Of a stretch of 64,000 nucleotides of DNA, positions 47,901 through 58,200 are shown in pieces. Under the pieces are notes generated by a model. That model was not told the origin of the DNA and ran no database searches. It saw only the letters and a list, made by a program, of their open reading frames with translations. Position numbers and translations under genes: made by a program. Within the stretch, counting starts at the first letter, position 1. Each line of letters begins with the position of its first letter. The DNA comes from Tetraselmis striata (lineage: Eukaryota > Chlorophyta > Chlorodendrophyceae > Chlorodendrales > Chlorodendraceae), in contig VCJN01000716.1 in assembly GCA_006384855.1 (NCBI GenBank), positions 1-64,000 of the forward strand, read 5' to 3'.

Positions 47901-49377
47901 CATGCAAGTCAGTGCGTACTCGCCTGCCGCTGACCCCAATGCGGCTGGTCCTGCGACCTATCCCCCGCCCCCCCCCCACTCCTTGTGGTATCCCCCCCCC
48001 CTTTCAAAACCACCAACCAAACCCCACCCCTCTCACCCCTCTCACCCCTCTCCCGGTGCGTGGCTGCGCAGGCGTTTGCCGGAAACCCCCTCTACCTGGG
48101 TGGTCCCGTGGAGCTGGGCGTGCTGGGCATCCTGCACGGCGTCCCCGGCGTGAGTGGGGCGGAGGAGGTCTCGCCGGTGCGCGCCCCCCCCCCCCCCCCC
48201 CCCCCCTCCCCGGGGCCCCTCCCCCGGGGGCTGGCTGCGTGTGCGGCGAAGGACGGGGTGGCTGGGGACGAATGCCCCGGACCCACCGCCCGGCGGGATG
48301 CGGAACCCGGCACCACTCAGCGGCGGGTGAACCACTGCCGCACCACGCCGCGGCGGTGCGGCAGCGCCCAGCATCCAGTGCTGTCTTGCGGGAGCTGCTG
48401 CAGGGGCGGATGCTCGCCCCTCTCCGCCCCCCCTTAAAAAAAAGCTCAGCGCCATCACGCGCCCGGATGGGCCGATGGCGCGGGGGTGGTAGGAGGGAGG
48501 GCATCGCTCTGCCGCAGTTGCGGCGCTGCACGCTCTCAGCTCGCGCCCCATCCTGCGCGATTCGCTGCGACGGCACAGCGTCATTATTTGTGGGCCGTCT
48601 TTTCAGCCAAAACACCCGCGCGGCTGTCGACAATGGGCTGGTGGTGACCCGGTGGGGGGGGGGGGGGGGGGGGGGGGGGGCAGGACAACGTAGGCAGCGG
48701 GATGTGTGTCATCCGACAAAGGGGCGGTTAATCGCTCAGTTGTGGTGCTGACGGCGCTGCCGGTGCCCCCCTACCCCCCCCCCCCCCCCCCCCCCGGGGG
48801 TGCCCGTTTGCGCCAAGCAGGGTGTGTTTCACGGCGGCCTGCGGCACGCGGCGGAGATGGTGGGCGGCGGCAGCGCCGACCCCTCGGAGTTCCAGCTCAT
48901 CTGCGGCTACAGCGGCTGGGCGCCCTTCCAGCTGAGCGGCGAGCTGCACTCCAAGTCCTGGTACCCGATCCCACCCTAAGCAGCCCTAGAACAACCACAA
49001 CGACCCGACCCGTCTCCTCCCACCCGTCATGGAGCAGGATTGTTAGGGTTTCCAGGGCGATAGGTCAAGACGGTTTGTATGCCCTAAACATGTGAAATAA
49101 GGGCATGGACCAAAGCCGTAAAACTTTCGTGAAACCCCAATACAACGCTCTTACGGAACCTTGAAGTCAGACCCTAAAACCCTAATTACATGAAACCCTA
49201 CTCCGCAAGCCCCAACTATTGCACACATGCCCATGATGCATCTCAGGTACGTCATCTCCGCCAGCCGGGACATCATCCTGGAGTGCGCGCGCGTGCGGGG
49301 GAAGCACGAGCTGGACGTGCGCAGCAACATCTGGGAGGACATCCTGCGGCTCGCCGGCATCGACCCGCACAGCGTCG
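44920..49377 (+). CDS. AlgH/UPF0301 (DUF179) family protein, probably plastid-targeted
   Basis: Exons 44920-45153, 45556-45637, 45860-45948, 46081-46141, 46242-46330, 48072-48176, 48821-48960 and 49247-49377 join in phase to about 310 aa; the C-terminal end after SV is not resolved. The first ~75 residues are rich in Arg, Ser, Ala and Pro, like a transit peptide. DWRAFRAGLVASE and WAHLIPQPEAGCLL follow, as in plant members. Conserved blocks are then DLGFFDRTVILLLTH, SYGLILNKQ, PLYLGGPVELGVLGILHG, GVFHGG, ICGYSGWAPFQLSGELHSKSW and DIILE...WEDILRLAG. In this family the GxILN, LGGP and GYSGW motifs are hallmarks; the biochemical role is unknown. Intron 5 (46331-48071) carries two family C repeats. 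Exon 1 is the least certain. Confidence 0.85.
45490..45831 (+). repeat. Poly-C tracts in AlgH introns 1 and 2
   Basis: C-runs lie at 45490-45515 (26 bp), 45793-45807 and 45810-45831. The last ends about 28 bp before the exon 3 acceptor and may act as an extended polypyrimidine tract. Confidence 0.9.
46840..46905 (+). repeat. Dispersed repeat family C, partial copy 5
   Basis: TGTTGCGGAAGCTCCATC followed by GGAACAAACTGATTG resembles the AATTGCGGAACTTCCATC / AATAAACTG end of the family. Only this end is present. Confidence 0.5.
47481..47503 (+). repeat. 23-bp poly-C tract in AlgH intron 5
   Basis: An uninterrupted C run just upstream of repeat C copy 6. Confidence 0.95.
47550..47635 (+). repeat. 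Dispersed repeat family C, copy 6
   Basis: TTTTCTTTTAAGAAAAGCC, AAATTAGCAACACATTC, AGTGCCGCACTTCCACC and CTAATAGACTGGTGAGT match the family. This copy has the clearest right end. Confidence 0.75.
48184..48795. repeat. Homopolymer tracts in AlgH intron 6
   Basis: A 24-bp C-run (48184-48207) begins 7 bp after the GTGCGC donor at 48177. A G-run lies at 48654-48680 and a further C-run at about 48776-48795, close to the next acceptor. Confidence 0.9.
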
Positions 49378-49407
49378 GTGCGCCCGCCCCCCCCGGGGCC
49401 AAACCCC

Positions 49408-49409
49408 AC

Positions 49410-49440
<31 letters not shown>

Positions 49441-49441
49441 C
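49408..49441. repeat. (CA)n microsatellite
   Basis: A short CA run lies just after the last supported AlgH exon. Confidence 0.9.
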
Positions 49442-49774
49442 AACAGGCCGTCACAGTGATGAGGGGGTTGCGCCATGCGGATTTGGGGCCGTTCAGGTGT
49501 TGCCGTGGACAAACTCGGCGCTTTGGCGCTTTGCCCCCCCCCCCTCCTCCCCGCTTTTGTAGTGTGAGAGGGGACGACTGGTGACGCGCTCTTGTAAGAA
49601 AGCCACGTCATCAGAAACGTAGGGGGGTGCCTGCCGGCGCCTCCTTACAGTAACGGCATGTCTTCGTTGTATATTCGCCCAACGGTTTTGAGTGGCAAAA
49701 GGCAAAAGGGGCTTGCTTATGGCTGCTGTCTTCCAGGCGCGGCGGCACCCGTACGAAAGTAAGAGAACTAAGAG

Positions 49775-50370
49775 TTGGCCCCGTCGGGTCATCGATCATA
49801 AGCCGCCCCAGCGATTGACGTCTTTGCGCCACCTGCAGTCGTAGGTCTGGCGTAGCCCCCAGGTGACCTATTAAGTGCATTATTTCGAGGCCCCACTGCG
49901 GACACTAAGGTACTTAAATCTTATTAGTGCTTAGTGCAATACATGAGGCTGCAGCATTGGGTATGGGCCAGGGTTGGGCTGCAGTCCACTTCCCAGTACT
50001 GCAGGCTGCAGTACTGCAGGCTGCAGTCAACAGGCTGCAGGACTGCAGGCTGCAGTAGCACTGAAACTGCTGATTATAGGGAAGGGCGGGACAGTGAAGG
50101 GCATATATGTGGGGCACTTTGGGTAACTGCACTGCTGCAGCCCCTGTTCGGGAAGTACTGCAGGCGGCAGTGCAGTGGCTTAACTGCAGGCTGCAGTTTC
50201 CCAACCCTGGTATGGACCATAGCCAATTCAAACCGTTGCCTCATTCGAGCCCCAAAGGGCTAATGCGCATCAACCGGGTGTAACCCCACGGCACGGCCGG
50301 CCGTGATTCAGGCGGGGACCTCTCGCGTAAGAGACCACCGCTCCACCGAGCGGACAGACATCGAGGCCGG
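49775..50370 (-). mobile_element. tRNA-derived SINE, family A, copy 3, split by an insertion
   Basis: The tail half lies at 49775-49857 and the tRNA-like head half at about 50220-50370, both on the minus strand. In the intact copy at 50490-50740 these halves are continuous. The intervening DNA (49858-50219) is bounded on both sides by TAGCC (49853-49857 and 50220-50224). Confidence 0.7.
49858..50219. mobile_element. CTGCAG-rich foldback insertion nested in a SINE
   Basis: About 362 bp interrupt SINE copy 3 and are flanked by the 5-bp direct repeat TAGCC. The interior repeats GCAGGCTGCAG and TACTGCAGGCTGCAG many times. CAGGGTTGGGCTGCAG near 49970 is inverted near 50200 (CTGCAGTTTCCCAACCCTGG). 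This looks like a small foldback or Pst-repeat element; no coding capacity. Confidence 0.6.
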
Positions 50371-50489
50371 AGTACCCTCACGAAAGAGGCCACAGTTTCC
50401 CGAACACACCGGAATGCGCCACGCCAACGCCGCGCACGCATCCGTACAGCGGTGCGGGGCTTTCACGGCGGTGTACATTCCTTGATTGT

Positions 50490-50740
50490 CTGCTCGGTCT
50501 ATGGAGCAGCGCGGAGGTCTCTTGTACAAGAGGTCCCCGGTTCGATCCCTGGTTCTCCCTGTCGCGGGCAATAATATCCTCCGGGCCCTTGTCCCGGGTT
50601 TACCCGGTTGATGCATTGGCCCTTTGGGGTTCGAATGAGGCAACGGTCTAACGGCTACGCCAGACCTAACGACTGCAGATGGCGCAAGAGTCCGAGTGCT
50701 GGGGCGGCTTCGGCCGGTCATCGGCCCGGGGGAAGGGGGG
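50490..50740 (+). mobile_element. tRNA-derived SINE, family A, copy 4 (most complete)
   Basis: The tRNA-like head has an A-box-like region (TCTATGGAGCAGCG), an anticodon-arm palindrome CTCTTGTACAAGAG, and a perfect B box in GGTTCGATCCC (about 50539-50550). The body follows (CCCGGGTTTACCCGGTTGATGC, GGGGTTCGAATGAGGC), then the tail (GCCAGACCTAACGACTGCAG, GTGCTGGGGCGGCTTCGG). It lies head-to-head with copy 3. Confidence 0.75.
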
Positions 50741-52028
50741 GGGGGGGGGGCTGGCGTTGGAGTGAGTTTTGCGTTTCCGAACACGCGGGTATCAGGTGGT
50801 TTCGGAAATTGTAAGAGTTTTGGAAATTGCGAAAGGGAGGTGGGTGTGGCGAGAGTGAAGCCGCGCGCCGAGTGCACACGATCGCGCGCCATCCCCCCCT
50901 CTCCCTCCCTCCATCCCTCCATCCTCTCTTACACACACACGCGAGCCGCCATTTGCAGAAATTTTCGTGGACCGTTTAATGTTTTGCTATGATGTTGTGG
51001 CAATTCCGGGGTATATGTGGCCTTAGGATAACCCCCCCCCCCCCCCCCCCCCCGTTCCCCAAATGGCCCACCTCTTGTATACTTGTCCTCACACCTTCTC
51101 TGCCTGCCATACTCTGCATGGCCCCTTCCTGGCTGAGAAGGTGTGCCCCCGCTCGTTGGCGTCAGGCAATGACTACCGCGCCTGAGGCGGCCGCCGGACC
51201 CCCTCGTATGAATGCGCCCACCGGCGAGGCGCGCGGCTGCTGGCTTTTGCCCCCCTCCCCTGGGCCTCCCCCCCCCCCCCCCCCCCCTCTCATTGACACC
51301 ACCGCGCTCGTGGGCTCCCACCACGGGCGACGGCGGCAGGAGCTGGCAGCCGGCTTTTGCCTTTGTACGCTGTTGGGCGCCTTGCTGCGGGGACTCCGTC
51401 CCCCCCGGCTGCGCCCCCGCGCCCATGTAATCAATTCATCCCAAATACCCCCCCCCCCCCCCCCTCCCCCTGGTGTCCCCGCTGACTCATGGCCCCTGTT
51501 ACAGAGCTGTGATTTGACTAAGTACTAAGTGTTAGTGACTAAGTACTGCAGCCCCCTGAGCGCGCGCTGCACGCCATGCCATTAATTGTGCAGAGGGCCA
51601 TTTGGCAGTTGTAGCTCCCGAGTGGGATTTCAAGTGATGAACTGCGGTCGGGCTAGCACGAGCTGTAGCACCACCTCCCGTGGTGCGCAGCCTGCTCGGC
51701 GACCAGCAGGGGCGCTAACAGCTACCCCATCTGCTTCTTCATGACCTTCGCTGGGCTGCATGCTACGGGCTACGGCCGACCCTGTTATGCGACTTGATGC
51801 AGCCGGGCCGTCAGACAGCTGGCCGGAGTAGTTGGAAGACGGGCATGAATACAGTTGTAACCATTTTCAATTTCATTTTCCTTTTTTTTCTCCACCTTTT
51901 GCTGCCACGCTTCCACATGCACACTCACTCACACAGCAGTACCTCAGTCCCAGTGCGTGACAGTCCCCGAGCAGGCAGACCCCGCAAGTAGAGGCATAGC
52001 AGCAGCATTGTGTGTGCATATATATATG

Positions 52029-52068
<40 letters not shown>

Positions 52069-53089
52069 TATATGTATATATATACATACATATGTGTCTA
52101 TATGTGTATATATATAATATATATATGTATATATATATGTCGCCAATATGACATGATAAATATATGACTTCGATCGTATTCCCGCTACTTTACCGATACT
52201 AACCTACGCTAGAAGGGTGGGAGGACAGGGCCAAGCACCGCTGTTTCAAGTTTTCCCCGCCCACGCGCTAGTGCACTGATTTTGCCACATGACAGGTGCC
52301 GTGTGCGCACCGCAAAACGTCGGGTTGAACCTAGCATACAACGTGCACGCCCTTTCACGAGTTCCCCCGCAATGAGCGCACCGGGATAGGTTTTGCGTGG
52401 GTCTACCGACTAAAAGCGACCCAAGCGAAATCTCACCCATAAAACATACAGAATTTTGTGGCCTGCCATATAATGGCGTGCGCTTGAATGCATCGGTGAT
52501 GCTGGAGGAAATACTGTTTAATACATGTGCCAAGTATGAGTGGTAGGTGCGTGACTGTGGGAGTACGGTCATCCGCGTGGGATGTAAAGAAGATACCTCC
52601 TGTCGATACCTCCAGTGATTAGGGGTCCCACAAGGGATGACAATAACGTGGGAATATGTACGCCTGAAAATGTTATTTAGATTTGTGAATAAATACTCTG
52701 TAATTCCTGGTATCCGCCCAGGAATTACAATACCCGTTTCTCAAGATAGCGACCACAATATACAGATAGTGACGACATAAACGACAAGATCATTCATGGG
52801 AAAAGGGTGAAATATTCCATAATATATATCATTCTTCTCAAATGCACTGCTATTTCATCAAATCAATTACAAAGCTGTAGCCATTTGCTCTTCAAGAAAC
52901 AATGGTCAGTAACATCTGATACCATACTACACTTCCAGCACGGCTCATTAAGACAGCATCACTCTACTATCTACAATCATGCGGAGCAGTTGCACCAGGA
53001 GGTCATACAGCACGCAGCAGCGACGTGCCCCCAGCTACGCAGTAGGGCGCACTCATCACCTTGCTTCTGTCTTGCGGCTTTGGCTAGCT
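50741..53089. other. Gene-poor stretch with homopolymers and microsatellites
   Basis: This holds C-tracts at 51032-51053, about 51268-51287 and about 51450-51464, and a (TA)n/(GA)n block at about 52015-52140. Open frames here are Pro- or Gly-run artefacts. No gene was supported. Confidence 0.6.
52699..52729. repeat. Perfect 12-bp inverted repeat (hairpin)
   Basis: TGTAATTCCTGG at 52699-52710 pairs perfectly with CCAGGAATTACA at 52718-52729 around a 7-bp loop. It is not followed by a T-run. No gene is adjacent. Confidence 0.85.
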
Positions 53090-55228
53090 GCTAGAAGCCC
53101 GCGCGATCGCCAAGGGAACATCTGCTGCGTTCCCCACGGCAGTGGGGCACCCTGACTTCACCAAGGTGCCCTGCAGGTTCCCAATGAGGAAGAGGCCCTT
53201 CAGCTGACGCGGCGCCGCAGCGCCGGTCTTCGTCGCCTTTTTGGCCGCGGTAGGCGCTGGTGGGGACGCGGCCATGGGTACAGCCCTGGCCAGACGATAA
53301 GCGTGCTCCACATCCCTGGGGTTGATACCCGGCATTTTTGTGAAGTCGACGACCACCCGCACGCTCTCCCTCCTCTGCGGTGCACCGGCTCCTGGCTGCG
53401 TGCTGTGCTTGGTTGCGTCGTCGCCTTGGCGGCTTCTGTACTCCGCCAACACTTCGAACTGCAACCTCCCAGGCTGCGGGCAAGCAACGGCCGGTGAGGC
53501 CGTCCAGCAACGAATGGTACAGGCGTCTTGCGGGTACTCGATGTAGACACGGTGTTTCTCCCACGGCTCGCGGGTTTATAATTGGCAGCCCAGGACGGGC
53601 TTGGTGTCCAGGCTGGCACAACCTAAGGACACGCCCCGGTTCATGCGACCCGATCATCCCCTATTATCATAGATGTGTCTCAGTATCTCAGCGCTAGCGA
53701 TGTAAGTTTTCGAATAGAAGGACTGCTCCGGCAGTGTGGAATCATCATCGAACACCGAGCGCCTAGTGTGTTGAACCACAATGAGCAGCGGACACGGCAT
53801 GGCCGCCATATACCTGCGTACCCCACAGCGATGCCGTGCCTGCTGTTTGGCTGAAGCATCCCCATGCCAGCACCCTAGCAACCCACCTTTGTGTCTTCGA
53901 CCCGCCGTATCTCCAGCTGATGGCTGGTGGCCTTTGGATTGGACGGTGGAGGGCTCGCATCGGCTCTGCTTCCTTTTTGCCCGGCGTCGCTCAAGCCTGG
54001 AGAGGCATTGCCATCCCCATCGGCTGCCGGATCGCGGTCCCAGAGTGACCCTTGGATCCTGGTCAGTTTCCCAGAACACAGAGCTCAGTCAGGGAGCGGC
54101 CGGTCGGCTTGTCAATAGATCCAGCACGGAAGAACACAGAGAGCATGCAGTGTTCGAGTTGGAGCATTCGACGCGCCGTTTTCATCCGGAGGGCCGGTAG
54201 CTCATCACCCGAGAGGGGAGGCTGACCCCACCTGGGACCGTCAGCCAGCCTGGGCCATGTGCTGGGGCGCGACAGTGGCGGCGAGTCCTCGCGCGCAATC
54301 CTGGCGAGCACTAGCAGCAACTGCGCCATGCCGGGCAATGGGTTGGGGTCGATGTGCATGAAGGCGCCGTCCTGCAGGCGCGCCAGCTGGTCGACCGTCT
54401 GGCCCAACTGGCCGATGCCGCCCACTTCCGCATACATCGCCGCTGTATAGCGAGAGTGTGGAAGCATCGACATGATCGTCCGGTTCTTGTCGCTCGCGTT
54501 CAGCGCATTGAACTGCTGGGCATCCAACTTGCGGATCTTCTCCAATATCTCCTGGCGGATCCCCCGGTCGTAGGCCCATACATACGCGCCTGCCATGTCG
54601 AGGTACCTCTTCAGCATCATCTCGGGCACGTCCCCGGCCATTTCGTAGCCGCCGCCACCGCCCGCCGGTCTTGCCAGCGGCTCATTGTGTGCGGCTGCCG
54701 CCCGGACAACGCTCTGCAGGGAGGGAGAGGGCAAGGGGGCCGTCAAGGAGGGAGCCGGTCGCATCTTCAGGTAGCGTTGCAGCGATGCAGTCCGCCGATG
54801 TGATCAGAAGTAATCCTCTTTTTGACTCTCAACTCCGTTTGTCAATTGAACTTCAGCAAAGAGTAATAAAGGTGCAATGCGAGATGGTGTCCTTGCAGCA
54901 TCATGTTTAAAGGAGCAAGGAGTGGCAGCTATCAAGCGACCGCATGGTGCTGCCTCCAGGGGCGTAGGGGCGGGGGGGGGATTGGGGGTTGAGGGCACCT
55001 GCAGTGTGTCCGTCTGCAACAGATGGTCCGGCGGTTTTGTGAGGAGAAAGCTTGACGATGCACGAAACGCCCACTCGTCGACGGTGTTGGCGATTGCCTG
55101 TGCCGGCGACAGGCAAGCATTACACCGTACGCGTGTGAGGGCTAGCGAGGTGCTGTTCCAACTGTGATACCATGGTGACTTGACAGAGTAGGAAGGGGGG
55201 GGGGGGGGGGGGCTGTGGGTGGGTGAGT

Positions 55229-55259
<31 letters not shown>

Positions 55260-58200
55260 CGTCCCGATGCTGAGCCCAGCAGCTGCCAACCCGTATACGG
55301 CAGACGCAGGAAAGCTCAGAGCGTGCGATCTTCCGCTAGCACCACCGTTGACAACCTTATCTTGGAAGTGGTCCACCTGCTGATTCTGGAGGCACCGGGA
55401 AGAGGGGGGTGGGGGGGGTGAGGGGGGGGGGGGGGGGGGTTAGAATGTGTTTCTATCATAAAAACCCATCGCAGTCTGGCCTGTTGTCGGCAGCTGTATT
55501 GGCATTATTCCACCAGTTTTAAAGTTTATATTGGTCACTATTTATGCACATTCCGCTTGTGCCGTTTTCCGTGGAGATAAATCTAGCAGGGGACACTACT
55601 GGGTGCGCTGTACATCGCTAAAAATGCGGTGCAACGAGTCCACCAATATGAGAAACGTGTGCGCGGCTGAGGAAGACAACAAGAATGCAATCATCACAGA
55701 CCGGGGCGGGGTGATTGGTGACTGAACGGTGGGATCCATCGTCATCTGGAAGTCTTCATGTATTCCCTGATTGGACTTCGCTCCTGCTTGGGAGTACACT
55801 GGACCAGCACCATGGCAAGGCTACTACTAAAGCTATAGCGATATGTGCGCAGGTCTCGGGAAAGTATGAGCTGTCTCGGGGCTTGCATCCAGGAGGGCAA
55901 GTCAATAACGGCACTGTGCCTTTGTGGGTACCGGCACTGCGCCTTTACGGGTGGCATGGCGAGTTGTCCAAGGAGGCTGAGCAGCAGGGCTACTGGGTGA
56001 CGGAATGAGCAGGGGGTCAGGGGAGGGGGGAGGGGGGAGACCTCCGCCAGGCTGGTCCCCATCTTGTCCTCCGCGCCAACTCTGCGCTGTTCAGACGTCT
56101 GGCTTGTGCCCGCGAGGCGGGATGAGAGCGCTGCAAGCGCCCCGTCCTTGCGTTCTTCCCGCCGGATACGGCGCACTCCTACGTTAAACTCAGCGAAGCC
56201 GTTGAACGCCGCGCCCAGAAGCGCCTCCAGCTGCTCGCGGCACAGGAAGAGCGGCGCCATGCGGATGGGGCCCTGCGCGCCCGCGAGGATGCAGCGGCGC
56301 CCAGCGTCAGCCTCCTGTGCTGGACTGTATGCCCCCCTCCCCTTCCCCCGCCCCCTACAGGTCGAGGCCGCCCCGCTAAGGACAGAGGCCATCCATACAC
56401 CCGCCCACGGCCCAGCAACAGCACCCCATCAGTGGATGTTGGCGAGTTTTTCCCGTCCCACACACCAGTTCTCCGGGGGAGGGGTCCTACATACAGTATA
56501 GTGGCAAGGATTATGGCTCCTGGCCGCTGTGGCTGCTAAAGTGATACGCAACCGAGAAATATGCTACATGGCAGCGGAAAATACGCACGTGATCATTCTG
56601 CCCCTGCTCGCCCGCGCGGCAGTCGGCACTACTGGTATCGTCAGCAGCGACTACTAGAGCGGCTAGAATAGCGACTACTGAAGGTCATCACGTGATGATC
56701 ACGTGCAAGCATTACAATGCCCCCAGCGGGCTGACAAGCGGTACAATTTCACCACCACGGTACCCGTATCGCCCTCATGGAGTCACATTACACGCCTTGC
56801 CCACCCTTGGCGGTAAGTACCGCAAGCCCGGTACGTGGGGTGGTACGTAAGAACCAGTGTGCACGGACCCACGACCACGGAACGACCCCCTAACCTCTGT
56901 CATGAGCCCCCGCTGGCCAACTCATCCCGGCATCGTCTCATTCGGACCGCCTCCCATAGTTGGGCTGCCGCGCCAATCATGAGTGAGAGCAGGTCATAGC
57001 CGAAGCTCACTCCGGGAATATAGAGGCTCGGAGCACAATGCGGACGGTACCGACAACCCTCGTTGCTGCCCATCTGCCCTGCGCCACCGCAGCAGCTTCC
57101 AACTGAACGCAGTATCTTCAGACTGTAGCTGATTTCCAGTACGTACAGCGGCCACCGTTTGAGGTAGTCTTCTTATCGGTACAGGCTCTAGGTGGCTTCC
57201 CGGCACGCGCCGCCACAGCGGCCATGCTGCCTTATATTAGTTAAGCCTGGACAACTCATTCCGTTGTCATGCCACGAGCTCCCTTGAACCCTCGCTTTAG
57301 ACCCTCACGGAAGCATTTCCCGTATACGCTCTGCCTGTCTCCCGAGCCACCGGGGCCTACTCTCAGCTCACTTTCCAACGTGGCCGTGCGAGCATACGAT
57401 ACCTACCAGTAGAACTCGCTTGCAACCGCGGTTGTTCAGGGGATCTCTGCGCTAACGCCGTACACCGAAGCTACGCCGCGTGCATATACGACGCCGCGTG
57501 TGGGCGCGAGGTTCCGGCCGGCCAGGGCACTCGGCGGATATCCTTCCCCGCAGCATGCTGCGCCCGTGCAGGGATCCCCTAAGCGACATCCTAGTGCTAG
57601 GCATCACAACTGGATTGGTTGTTCAAGGGCCCCCTCCCTTTTCTTCTCGCCTGCTGCGCCACAGCCCCGCAGAACGGAGGCCGCCTGCCTGCTCAGGGGC
57701 GCGCCGCGCGCAGCATGTCTTCGTTGCTCCCGGCCAATACTGCACTATGTACCAATATCTTCTGTCCATACCCATCTTTCCTGCCCCCCCTTCTTTCTAG
57801 AGAAGGCACCTCAAACGAGTCAAGCTTCGGCGAAGGCCTAATGCCCACCACATGGCCACACTGTCACGATGACTGCCTGTGCCCCACCCAGCCGTGCGGG
57901 CGCACCAGCTGGCTCGGGATGACAATTTTGATGCCGGGCACGCGGTACACCGGCGTGGCGCCGTCACTCTCCGCCTTGCTCCGCGCCGAGTCCTCGCCCA
58001 CCAGGCAGTAGCGCTTCGGGAAGGCGCAGAGCATGCACATGCCCGTCTACACGACATGGCAGCATGGCGGCATGGCGGTGGAGTCAGCACGGTGGGTGAT
58101 GCTGGCGCGTGGCATCGGAGAGGGTGGGTGAGTGGGGATGGATGGGTGGATGGAGGCAGGGTGGGCCCAAGGCGGCGGCGCAGCGCCCACCTTCATGGTG

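Noticed and set aside
50490..50560. Functional tRNA gene
   Set aside because: The B box is perfect, but the T-stem does not pair properly, no acceptor stem closes, and the sequence continues into a repeated SINE body.
53090..53464. LYR-motif mitochondrial assembly protein
   Set aside because: EYRSR and a distant basic helix were suggestive, but the LYR tripeptide and the following Phe are absent, and the frame continues upstream.
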